19,913 bases of DNA from an uncultured Oscillibacter sp. GTDB lineage: Bacteria > Bacillota > Clostridia > Oscillospirales > Oscillospiraceae. The DNA lies in contig NZ_UQXD01000042.1 in NCBI RefSeq assembly GCF_900544955.1, positions 1-19,913 of the forward strand. Direction: 5' to 3'. The translations under genes were made by a program, and so were the position numbers. The notes under the pieces were generated by a model that did no database searches, was not told where the DNA came from, and worked only from the letters and a program-made list of their open reading frames with translations. Of this stretch, positions 1 to 7,203 are shown one piece after another. Positions within the stretch are counted from its first letter, which is position 1. Each line of letters starts with the position of its first letter.

Positions 1-17
1 CTTTGGCGCAACCAAAG
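1..17. repeat. small inverted repeat at window edge
   Basis: CTTTGG-CGCAA-CCAAAG is a perfect 6-bp hairpin followed by AAAAT. It could be the end of an intergenic repeat or a terminator belonging to sequence left of the window. There is too little context to decide. Confidence 0.35.
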
Positions 18-34
18 AAAATGGGGGGTGCATT

Positions 35-312
35 CCCGTGGGGCAAAGCCCCACACCCCCATCCCGCCCCCGTGGGGCGGAAATCCCCGTCCCCGCCCGG
101 TGGGGGCATTCCCCGCCCTGCCCCATGGGGTGAAACCCTTTGCCTCCGCGCCAGATGAGCGGTTATTCTCCGTCCTGCCCCGCAGGGCGGAAATCCCCGT
201 CCCCCCTGAAGGGAGTGCGGTTTCCTCCGCCCCTGCCCATAGGGCTGTATTTTCCGCGCTGAGCGCGGACCGTCTTCTGCGCCGATGCGCGGCCACCCCC
301 TGCCCGGTAGGC
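35..312. repeat. degenerate ~27-bp tandem repeat array upstream of mfd
   Basis: GC-rich non-coding stretch made of roughly eight to ten imperfect units of 25-30 bp, each of the form C-run, purine/T, GGG, then GG-AAA-TCCCCG-YCC. The clearest evidence is the identical 20-mer GGGCGGAAATCCCCGTCCCC at 75-94 and again at 185-204, 110 bp apart, about four unit lengths. Related cores lie between and after these copies, near 100, 125, 155, 208 and 239. Many units contain a small palindrome, for example GTGGGGC-AAA-GCCCCAC near 38-54. An open frame spans the region but looks like a by-product of the near 27-bp period. Function is unknown. Confidence 0.6.
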
Positions 313-538
313 GGACGCGTCTTTTCAATGTGGAATGGGAATGCCATTCGCCCCACGGGAGACGGGGCTTCCCCCTCCGCCACCTGCGGGAGGGCCATGA
401 GCCGCCTCTCCGCTGGCCGAAAATTCTCCGCCCCGCACATGTTCTCCCAAACCCTGCATACATAAAAAACATCCCGCCCTGGGGCGATGCCGCCTCCGTA
501 TCTGCGAAACTTCTAAAATTTTACAAGGAAAGAGCGCT

Positions 539-3500
539 ATGGAACACTTCCTGCAACAACTGAATACCATCCCCGAGGTGGCGGAGCTGGTCCGCCGGGT
601 GGAGGAGGGCGGCTGCCCCGCGGCGGTCAGCGGATTGCAGCCGGTGCAGCGGGCCTGTGTGGGCGCCGCCGTGGCCCGAGCCGCGGGCCGTCCGGCGGTG
701 TTCGTCTGCGGTGATGAGCGGGAGGTCCGCCAACTGGCGGGGGACCTGCGGACCCTCACCGGGGAGGAGCCGGTGCTGTTGCTGTCCCGGGAGTGGCAGT
801 TCCGCCCCGGGGCCGTCAGCTCCCGGGAGTGGGAGCGAGGCCGCCTGGCGGCGCTGTACGACCTGGCCCGGAACCGGACCCGGGTGGTGGTCACCACCGC
901 CGACGCCCTCATGGCCCGGACCATGCCCCCGGCGCTGCTGCGCTCCCTGGCCATCACCCTGAAGGCCGAGAGCCGGGTGGACCTGGGCGAGCTGACGGAC
1001 CGGCTGCTCTCCGCCGGGTACACCCGGTGCGAGCAGGTGGAGGGTGTGGGCCAGTTCGCCCTGCGGGGCGGCATTCTGGACGTGTTCTCCCCCCTGATGG
1101 ACCAGCCGGTGCGATGCGAGTTCTTCGACGACGAGATCGACTCCATGGGTACCTTTGACCCCGGCACCCAGCGGCGGACCGCCAATGTAAAGCGCGCTTT
1201 GCTGCTGCCGGCGGCGGAGGTGCTGCCCCGCTGCGCCGAGGGGGGGCTTGCCGGCCTGGGGGCCAAGTTGACCGCCCTGGCGGAGAAGCTGGCCAAAAAG
1301 CAAAAGCACGAGGCCCTGACCGCCCGCCTCCGGGAGGACGGGGAGATGCTCCGGGGCGGTGCGGAGCCCGGCGGCATGGACCGGTATCTGGCCGCCGTCT
1401 ATCCGGAGGTTGCGGCGGGGGTCCACTACCTGCCCGCCGACGCCGTGGTGTTCCTCTGCGAGAGCGGGCGGGTGGACGAGCGGGTGAAGGGCACGCTACT
1501 GGCCTTGAAGCAGGACACAGAGACGCTGCTGGAGGCGGGGCTGCTGGCGGGGGAGTACGCCCGGCTGTGCCTCTCCGCCGAGGAGCTGTACGCCGCGCTG
1601 GAGGCCTTCCCCGTGGTGATGGCCGACGCCCTGCCCACCTCCCGCCATCCCCTGCGGCCCCGGGGGCTTCTCAGCATGAACGCCCGGCAGCTCAGCTCTT
1701 ACGGCGGCAGCCTGGAGACGGCGGCGGCGGACCTGGAGCAGTATCGGAAGAGCGGCAGCGCGGTGCTGGTGCTGTGCGCCGGGGAGAGCCGGGCCAACAA
1801 TCTCCAGCGGCTGCTGGAGGAGCGGGACATCCCCGCGGTGCTGGACCTGAAAAACGCCGCCATGCCCCGGCCGGGGGAGGTGCGCATCTCCCAGGGGGCC
1901 CTGTCCGCCGGGTGCGAGTGGCCGGTTTTGAAGCTGGCGGTGCTGACGGAGGGCCAGCTTACCGCCGCCCCCCAGAAGCGGACCAAATGGAAGAAGGAGT
2001 CCAACCGCCAGAAAATCCAGTCCTACACGGACCTGAGCCCCGGGGACCTGGTGGTGCACGTCCACCACGGCGTGGGCCGGTTTGCGGGCATTCAGCGGAT
2101 GCCGGTGGACGGGGTGGAGAAGGACTACATCAAGATCGACTACGCCGGGGGCGACTGCCTGTACGTCCCCGCCACGGCGCTGGACCTGGTGTCCAAGTAT
2201 ATTGGCGGCGGGGAGGAGCAGGAGCGGCAGAAGCTGAACAAGCTGGGGGGCACCGAGTGGGCCCGCCAGAAGACCAAGGCGAAAAAGGCCGCCAAGGACC
2301 TGGCCAAGGGCCTCACCGCCCTGTACGCCGAGCGGCAGCGCCGCCCGGGCTTTGCCTTCTCCCCGGACTCCACCTGGCAGGTGGAGTTTGAGGAGTCCTT
2401 TCCCTACACGGAGACCGACGACCAGCTGCGGGCCATTGCGGACATCAAGGCCGACATGGAGAAGCCCCGGCCCATGGACCGCCTCCTCTGCGGCGACGTG
2501 GGCTACGGCAAGACGGAGGTGGCCCTCCGGGCGGTGATGAAGTGCGTGCTGGACGGCAAGCAGGCCGCCATTCTGGTGCCCACCACGGTGCTGGCCCAGC
2601 AGCACTACGCCACCGCCTGCGGCCGCTTCCAGAACTTCCCGGTGAAGATCGAGGTCCTCTCCCGGTTCACCTCCGCCAAGGAGCAAAAGCGGATTCTGGA
2701 CGCGGTGCGGCGGGGGGCCGTGGACCTTTTGATCGGCACCCACAAGCTGCTGCAAAAGGGCCTGGAGTTCCACGACCTGGGGCTGCTGATCATCGACGAG
2801 GAGCAGCGCTTCGGCGTCACCCACAAGGAGCGGCTCAAAGAGATGAGCCGCCAGGTGGACGTGCTCACGCTGTCCGCCACCCCCATTCCCCGGACGCTGA
2901 ACATGGCCCTCTCGGGCCTGCGGGACATGTCCACCATCGAGGAGCCCCCCGCCGACCGCCATCCGGTGCAGACCTATGTGCTGGAGCACGACTGGGGCAT
3001 CCTGGAGGACGCCATGCGCAGGGAGCTGAGCCGGGGCGGTCAGATTTACTACCTCCACAACCGGGTGGAGTCCATCGACCTCACCGCCTCCCGCATCCAG
3101 AAGATGCTGGGGCCGGAGGTCCGCATCGTCACCGGCCACGGAAAGATGGGAGAGCAGGGGCTCTCCTCCGTGATGCAGGCCATGGTGGACGGGGAGGCGG
3201 ACATTTTGGTGTGCACCACCATCATCGAGACCGGCATCGACATCCCCAACGTCAACACCCTCATCATCGAGGACGCGGACAAGATGGGGCTGGCCCAGCT
3301 CCATCAGATCCGGGGCCGCATCGGCCGCAGCGCCCGCCGGGCCTACGCCTATCTCACCTACCGCCGGGGCAAGGTGCTCCAGGAGGTGGCCGCCAAGCGG
3401 CTGGCCGCCATCCGGGAGTACGTGGAGTTCGGCTCCGGATTCAAGATTGCCATGCGGGACCTGGAGATTCGGGGCGCGGGCAATCTGCTGGGGCCGGAGC

Positions 3501-4045
3501 AGTCCGGCTATCTCATGAGCGTGGGCTACGACCTGTATTTGAAACTGCTGGAGGAGGCGGTGTTGGAGGAGCGGGGCGAGGAGCGGCAGATCGAGACGGA
3601 GTGCTCCGCCGATCTCACCGTCAACGCCAACATCCCGGAGCGGTACGTGTCCTCGCCGGAGCAGCGGATGGACCTGTACCGGCGGATTGCCGCCATCCGC
3701 AGCGACGAGGACGCCTCCGACCTGCTGGACGAGATGCTGGACCGGTACGGCGAGGCGCCGAAATCCGTGCTGGCGCTGCTGGACGTGGCACTGCTGCGGG
3801 CGGCGGCGGCCAAGGCCGGGGTGGCGGACATCTCCCAGAAGCGGGACGTGCTGCGCTTCCAATTGGCGCTGTTCCGGCCGGAGGCCCTGGTGGCCGTCTG
3901 CGGCCAGAGCAAGTATAAGTACCGGCTGACCCTGGCAGCGGGGGAGAGCCCCGCCCTGTCCCTGAAGCTGAAGCCCGGCGAGGACGTGCTGGAGGCCGCC
4001 CTGGCGCTGGTGGAGGATTTGAAGCTGGCTGAAAAAACCGAATAG
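539..4045 (+). CDS. mfd: transcription-repair coupling factor Mfd
   Basis: A 1168-residue superfamily 2 translocase that removes RNA polymerase stalled at DNA lesions and recruits the UvrABC excision machinery. Its length is normal for Mfd. The N-terminal third is the UvrB-homology region. A CarD-like RNA-polymerase-interacting domain lies at about residues 498-565 (starting SPGDLVVHVHHGVGRF). Walker A is GDVGYGKT at 652-659 and the DEEQ box is at 753-756. LSATPIPRTLNMAL (motif III) and IIETGIDIPN...QIRGRIGRS (motifs V/VI) complete the helicase core, followed by the TRG/C-terminal module. The ATG is preceded by AAGGAAAG at a suitable distance. The PrsA-like lipoprotein gene follows after 57 bp, probably in the same transcript. 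Arg codons are mostly CGG. No strong sigma-A promoter was found upstream. Confidence 0.97.
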   Translation: MEHFLQQLNTIPEVAELVRRVEEGGCPAAVSGLQPVQRACVGAAVARAAGRPAVFVCGDEREVRQLAGDLRTLTGEEPVLLLSREWQFRPGAVSSREWERGRLAALYDLARNRTRVVVTTADALMARTMPPALLRSLAITLKAESRVDLGELTDRLLSAGYTRCEQVEGVGQFALRGGILDVFSPLMDQPVRCEFFDDEIDSMGTFDPGTQRRTANVKRALLLPAAEVLPRCAEGGLAGLGAKLTALAEKLAKKQKHEALTARLREDGEMLRGGAEPGGMDRYLAAVYPEVAAGVHYLPADAVVFLCESGRVDERVKGTLLALKQDTETLLEAGLLAGEYARLCLSAEELYAALEAFPVVMADALPTSRHPLRPRGLLSMNARQLSSYGGSLETAAADLEQYRKSGSAVLVLCAGESRANNLQRLLEERDIPAVLDLKNAAMPRPGEVRISQGALSAGCEWPVLKLAVLTEGQLTAAPQKRTKWKKESNRQKIQSYTDLSPGDLVVHVHHGVGRFAGIQRMPVDGVEKDYIKIDYAGGDCLYVPATALDLVSKYIGGGEEQERQKLNKLGGTEWARQKTKAKKAAKDLAKGLTALYAERQRRPGFAFSPDSTWQVEFEESFPYTETDDQLRAIADIKADMEKPRPMDRLLCGDVGYGKTEVALRAVMKCVLDGKQAAILVPTTVLAQQHYATACGRFQNFPVKIEVLSRFTSAKEQKRILDAVRRGAVDLLIGTHKLLQKGLEFHDLGLLIIDEEQRFGVTHKERLKEMSRQVDVLTLSATPIPRTLNMALSGLRDMSTIEEPPADRHPVQTYVLEHDWGILEDAMRRELSRGGQIYYLHNRVESIDLTASRIQKMLGPEVRIVTGHGKMGEQGLSSVMQAMVDGEADILVCTTIIETGIDIPNVNTLIIEDADKMGLAQLHQIRGRIGRSARRAYAYLTYRRGKVLQEVAAKRLAAIREYVEFGSGFKIAMRDLEIRGAGNLLGPEQSGYLMSVGYDLYLKLLEEAVLEERGEERQIETECSADLTVNANIPERYVSSPEQRMDLYRRIAAIRSDEDASDLLDEMLDRYGEAPKSVLALLDVALLRAAAAKAGVADISQKRDVLRFQLALFRPEALVAVCGQSKYKYRLTLAAGESPALSLKLKPGEDVLEAALALVEDLKLAEKTE

Positions 4046-4102
4046 TCCGCGCCCTCCCCGCATAGGTATGGATGGACAACCTGGGGGAGAGGAGCGAACA
4101 CC

Positions 4103-5128
4103 ATGAAAAGACGCATGATCTGCCTGGCCCTTTCGCTGTGCCTTCTGCTCACCGCCTGCGGCGGGAGAGAGGACGGCGGGGGCCAGGCGTCGTTTTTGGG
4201 CCGGGCGGCGGAGCTGGAGGAGACGGCGGCGCTGGTGACGGTGGGGGGCCGGGAGGTGCCCGCCTGGCGCTACCTCTACTGGCTGGCCTACACCTGCGAC
4301 CGGGTGCGGGACCAGTACCGGGACGCCGGGCTGCCCCTGGACTGGAAGGCCCCCGTCACCGGCGGCACGCTGGCGGACTACGCCCGGGACCAGGCCCTGG
4401 CGGACACGGCGCTGTACGCCACGGTGGAGAACTGGGCGGCGGAGTACGGCTGCGCCCTGGACGAGGCCGACCGGGAGACCCTGGCGGCGGACTGGGCGGA
4501 GAAGACGGCGGCGGGGGAGGAGGCCTACCTCGCCCGCCTCCGGGCGCTGGGGCTGGACCGGCAGCGGGCGGAGGAGCTGGCGGCGGTGGGGCTGCTGTAC
4601 GCCAAGCTCTACCGGCTCTATGAGACGGAGGGCAGCCCCCTGGCGCCGGACCCGGAGGCCCTGCGGGCCTTTGAAACGGAGCGGGGGGAGCTGACGGTGG
4701 ACCGCATCCTCATCGCCGCCGGGGAGGACCGGGAGTCCGCCCGGCAGCGGGCCGCCGTGGCCTTCTCCCAGCTCAACGGCGCGGCGGACCAGGCGGAAGC
4801 ATTCTCCGCCCTGGCCGCCGCCGGGGACGACACCGCCGGCCCCCGGACCCTGACGGCGGGGGACGGCACCCTGGACCCGGCCCTGGAGGAGGCCGCCGCC
4901 GCGCTGGCGGAGGGCCAGTGCTCCGGCATTCTGGAGTCGCCGGAGGGCTTTTCCATCCTGCGGCGCCTGCCCGGGGACACCGCCGCCGTCCGGGAGGCCT
5001 ACTTCGACCGCCTGCTCACCGACGCGGCCAAGGCGGCGGCGGTGGACACGGCGGAGGCGTACGGAGACCTGGAGATCCCCCGGTTTTACGAGCGGCTGGA
5101 GAGCCTGCGGGCGGCAGAGGAGCCGTGA
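4103..5128 (+). CDS. PpiC/PrsA/SurA-like peptidyl-prolyl isomerase lipoprotein
   Basis: A 341-residue exported lipoprotein, likely a foldase on the outer face of the membrane. The N-terminus is a short basic stretch, a hydrophobic core and the lipobox LLTAC-GG with the lipidated Cys at residue 19. A SurA/PrsA-type helical N-domain follows (VTVGGREVPAWRYLYWLAY onward). The parvulin-like region begins around VDRILIAAGED near residue 199, where classical parvulins have a HILI-type strand. It continues through a DGTLDPALEEAA-like segment and ends with ILESPEGFSILRRL, matching the closing strand of rotamase domains. Asp/Arg replaces the usual His before ILI, so isomerase activity is uncertain and it may act as a chaperone only. 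GGGAGAGGAG precedes the ATG. Position after mfd is common in Clostridia. Confidence 0.8.
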   Translation: MKRRMICLALSLCLLLTACGGREDGGGQASFLGRAAELEETAALVTVGGREVPAWRYLYWLAYTCDRVRDQYRDAGLPLDWKAPVTGGTLADYARDQALADTALYATVENWAAEYGCALDEADRETLAADWAEKTAAGEEAYLARLRALGLDRQRAEELAAVGLLYAKLYRLYETEGSPLAPDPEALRAFETERGELTVDRILIAAGEDRESARQRAAVAFSQLNGAADQAEAFSALAAAGDDTAGPRTLTAGDGTLDPALEEAAAALAEGQCSGILESPEGFSILRRLPGDTAAVREAYFDRLLTDAAKAAAVDTAEAYGDLEIPRFYERLESLRAAEEP

Positions 5129-5172
5129 GGGAGGGAGCGGTTTTCGGCACCTTGACGAAAACCAAACCCAAT

Positions 5173-5190
5173 TTGTTAAATATTTGGCAA
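5173..5190. promoter_or_regulatory. candidate Rex operator 1, upstream of thl promoter
   Basis: TTGTTAAATATTTGGCAA matches the clostridial Rex consensus TTGTTAA-N4-TTAACAA at 12 of 14 informative positions and is itself a dyad (TTG..AAATATTT..CAA). It ends 26 bp before the -35 box of the thiolase promoter. Rex senses the NADH/NAD+ ratio and commonly controls butyrate-pathway genes. Regulation here is inferred; no rex gene lies in the window. Confidence 0.65.
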
Positions 5191-5216
5191 AAATGGGCGG
5201 GGGGACGAAATTTGCA

Positions 5217-5245
5217 TTGACGCAGACAGAGAAACCCTCTATAAT
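5217..5245 (+). promoter_or_regulatory. sigma-A promoter of the thiolase gene
   Basis: TTGACG (5217-5222), a 17-bp spacer, then a perfect TATAAT (5240-5245). Transcription should start near 5252, giving a leader of about 130 nt. This is one of the strongest promoters in the window, consistent with a highly expressed central-metabolism gene. Confidence 0.88.
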
Positions 5246-5276
5246 GAGACACGTGGACTGCGAGACGGCTCCACAA

Positions 5277-5294
5277 TTGTCAAAAAATTAGCAA
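5277..5294. promoter_or_regulatory. candidate Rex operator 2, in the thl leader
   Basis: TTGTCAAAAAATTAGCAA also matches TTGTTAA-N4-TTAACAA at 12 of 14 informative positions. It lies at about +25 to +42 relative to the predicted start, where a bound repressor would block elongation. With the upstream site it brackets the promoter. Confidence 0.6.
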
Positions 5295-5384
5295 TCTTGC
5301 GATCAGCTTGGCAATTCCCCTATATCCGTATCCGGGGCGGCATGGCGCCGCCATTGAAAAAACTTTACAAAACGGAGGAACACC

Positions 5385-6641
5385 ATGAAAGAACTCTACG
5401 TCGTAAACTGCTGCAGAACTGCCATCGGCTCCTTTGGCGGTGCGCTGAAGAACACCCCCGCCGCCGAGATGGGCGCCATCGTCGTAAAAGAGGCTTTAAA
5501 CCGCGCCGGCGTCGCGCCGGAGCAGGTGGACGAGGTCATGTTCGGCTGCATCCTGACCGCCGCCCAGGGGCAGAACGTGGCCCGCCAGGTGGCCATTAAG
5601 GCTGGCATCCCCTATTCCGTTCCCGCTTACACCGTGGGCATGGTCTGCGGCTCCGGCATGAAGTCCCTCATCGAGGGCGCCCGGGCCATCCTGGCCGGCG
5701 ACTCCGACGTGGTGGTCTGCGGCGGCACCGAGAACATGAGCGCCGCGCCCTATGCCGCCCCCGACGCCCGCTGGGGCGCCCGCATGGGCGACAAGAAGCT
5801 GGTGGACACCATGATCAAGGACGGCCTGTGGGACGCCTACAACAACTATCACATGGGCACCACCGCCGAGAACATCAACGACATCTGGGGCATCACCCGC
5901 AAGGAGCAGGACGAGTTCGCCGCCTCCTCCCAGCAGAAGGCCTGCGCCGCCCGGGATGCCGGCCGGTTCGACGATGAGATCGTCCCCGTCCCCGTGAAGG
6001 TGAAGAAGGACATCGTGGAGTTCAAGAAGGACGAGTATCCCAAGGAGGGCACCACCGCCGAGGGCATTGCCAAGCTGCGCGGCGCCTTCCCCGTGGGTCC
6101 CGAGTCCCCCAACCCCCAGGTGGTCCATACCTTTGAGCCCACCGGCTGCCAGGAGACCGACGACAAGGGCACCCAGCGCGTCACCGCCGCCAACGCCTCC
6201 GGCATCAACGACGGCGCCGCCGCCATCATCCTGGCCTCCGGCGAGGCCGTGGAGAAGTACGGCCTGAAGCCCATGGCCAAGCTGATCGGCTGGGGCCAGG
6301 GCGGCGTGGATCCCAAGATCATGGGCGTGGGCCCCGTGGTGGCCTCCCGCAACGCCATGGCCAAGGCCGGCGTGAGCATCGACGAGATCGACCTGGTGGA
6401 GGCCAACGAGGCCTTCGCCGCCCAGTCCATCGCCGTGGCCCGTGAGCTGGGCTTCGACATGAGCAAGGTCAACGTCAACGGCGGCGCCATCGCCCTGGGC
6501 CACCCCGTGGGTGCCTCCGGCGCCCGGATCATCGTCACGCTGCTCCACGAGATGCAGAAGCGCCCCGAGGCCAAGAAGGGCCTGGCCACGCTGTGCATCG
6601 GCGGCGGCATGGGCACCGCCACCGTGTTTGAGAAGTGCTGA
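5385..6641 (+). CDS. thlA: acetyl-CoA acetyltransferase (thiolase)
   Basis: Condenses two acetyl-CoA into acetoacetyl-CoA, the entry step of butyrate synthesis; cytosolic thiolase II. The 418-residue product has the nucleophilic Cys88 in VCGSGMKS, the GHPVGASGARI box with His373, and the second catalytic Cys404 in LCIGGGMG. Biosynthetic thiolases are usually about 392 residues. The extra length is an insertion of about 25 residues near 233-258, between LRGAF and RVTAANASGIND, including PTGCQETDDKGTQ. The start has an ACGGAGGA ribosome site. Arg is mostly CGC rather than the CGG of neighbours, which fits high expression. It is monocistronic: own promoter, Rex-like sites and a terminator directly downstream. 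The rest of the butyrate pathway is not in the window. Confidence 0.95.
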   Translation: MKELYVVNCCRTAIGSFGGALKNTPAAEMGAIVVKEALNRAGVAPEQVDEVMFGCILTAAQGQNVARQVAIKAGIPYSVPAYTVGMVCGSGMKSLIEGARAILAGDSDVVVCGGTENMSAAPYAAPDARWGARMGDKKLVDTMIKDGLWDAYNNYHMGTTAENINDIWGITRKEQDEFAASSQQKACAARDAGRFDDEIVPVPVKVKKDIVEFKKDEYPKEGTTAEGIAKLRGAFPVGPESPNPQVVHTFEPTGCQETDDKGTQRVTAANASGINDGAAAIILASGEAVEKYGLKPMAKLIGWGQGGVDPKIMGVGPVVASRNAMAKAGVSIDEIDLVEANEAFAAQSIAVARELGFDMSKVNVNGGAIALGHPVGASGARIIVTLLHEMQKRPEAKKGLATLCIGGGMGTATVFEKC

Positions 6642-6672
6642 GTGATCTGAGGGAAGCGCCTTCCCAGAGATG

Positions 6673-6714
6673 AAAAAAAGATTCCCCGGCCAAGCGGCCG
6701 GGGAATCTTTTTTT
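6673..6714. terminator. bidirectional intrinsic terminator after thl / ferredoxin
   Basis: A7, then GATTCCCCGGCC (6680-6691), loop AAGC, GGCCGGGGAATC (6696-6707), then T7. The perfect 12-bp stem with A and T tracts on both sides can end the thiolase transcript on plus and the ferredoxin transcript on minus. Confidence 0.93.
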
Positions 6715-6760
6715 GCCGCGCCCGGCCTCCCTGCCCGGCCTTCCCGGGGGCGGGGGTCTG

Positions 6761-6778
6761 CCGGAGGGCGCCCTCCGG
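6761..6778. repeat. perfect GC palindrome downstream of the ferredoxin gene
   Basis: CCGGAGGGCGCCCTCCGG is an uninterrupted 18-bp palindrome just past the ferredoxin stop on the minus strand. It has no T-tract and may add to mRNA 3'-end stability ahead of the main terminator. Confidence 0.5.
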
Positions 6779-6788
6779 CGGACGGGGT

Positions 6789-6974
6789 TCACCGCTCCAG
6801 CAAAATGGCGTTGACGGGGCAGCCGTTGGCGGCGTCCGAGACCCGGAAGAACTGGGACTTGTCCGGCTGGGTGAGGACGGTGGAGTGCTTTCCCTGGATG
6901 CGGAAGACGCCGGGAGCCGCATGGGCGCACATGCCGCAGCCGATGCAGCGGGCGGTGTCGATGGTGACGGTCAT
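6789..6974 (-). CDS. single-cluster [4Fe-4S] ferredoxin
   Basis: A 61-residue electron carrier. The motif C10-IG-C13-GM-C16 with the remote C52-P gives four ligands for one [4Fe-4S] cluster. The second CxxCxxC motif of 2x[4Fe-4S] clostridial ferredoxins is absent, and the middle segment (GVFRIQGKHSTVL...) is of the Desulfovibrio/Thermotoga-type small ferredoxin. The frame stays open further upstream, but AAAGGAGG followed by ATG at 6974 fixes this start and the promoter at 7006-7034 lies just before it. It is convergent with thl and shares its terminator. The acidic Fe-S protein would serve oxidoreductases; the partner is not determined. It could conceivably feed the reductase at 16990, which seems to lack a good NADPH site, but that is speculation. 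Confidence 0.9.
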   Translation of the reverse strand: MTVTIDTARCIGCGMCAHAAPGVFRIQGKHSTVLTQPDKSQFFRVSDAANGCPVNAILLER

Positions 6975-7005
6975 GGGGAGGACCCTCCTTTGTTGCGTTT
7001 TCCCC

Positions 7006-7034
7006 ATTGTAATACGGAACTGCCGGTTCTCCAA
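7006..7034 (-). promoter_or_regulatory. promoter of the ferredoxin gene
   Basis: On the minus strand: TTGGAG (7034-7029), 17-bp spacer, TACAAT (7011-7006). The start would fall near 7000, leaving a short leader with the AAAGGAGG ribosome site. Confidence 0.65.
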
Positions 7035-7131
7035 GAGGTTTTTTTGAAACGGGGCGGAACCTTTTGCCGTCTCCAGCCGTCTTTCTAACGAAAGTTTGGC
7101 GAAATCGGTGGATTTTGTATCCGGTTTGGCA

Positions 7132-7160
7132 TTTACAAAAAAGCGGGATTGTGGTATCCT
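7132..7160 (+). promoter_or_regulatory. promoter of the SLH phosphodiester glycosidase gene
   Basis: TTTACA (7132-7137), 17-bp spacer, TATCCT (7155-7160), 43 bp before the start codon. It is divergent from the ferredoxin promoter, with about 100 bp of AT-richer DNA between them. Confidence 0.65.
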
Positions 7161-7203
7161 GAAAAACGTTATGTAGACTTGTTTGTTCTGTGGGAGGAGA
7201 CCT

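Noticed and set aside
28..465. 145-residue open frame before mfd
   Set aside because: It follows the near 27-bp repeat period, has Pro/Ala/Arg-rich low-complexity sequence, no ribosome site and no recognisable domain.
514..519. TAAAAT as a -10 box for mfd
   Set aside because: No acceptable -35 at the right distance; the start would leave almost no leader.
1496..4063. Long antisense open frame opposite mfd
   Set aside because: Same GC-driven effect; mfd motifs are unambiguous on plus.
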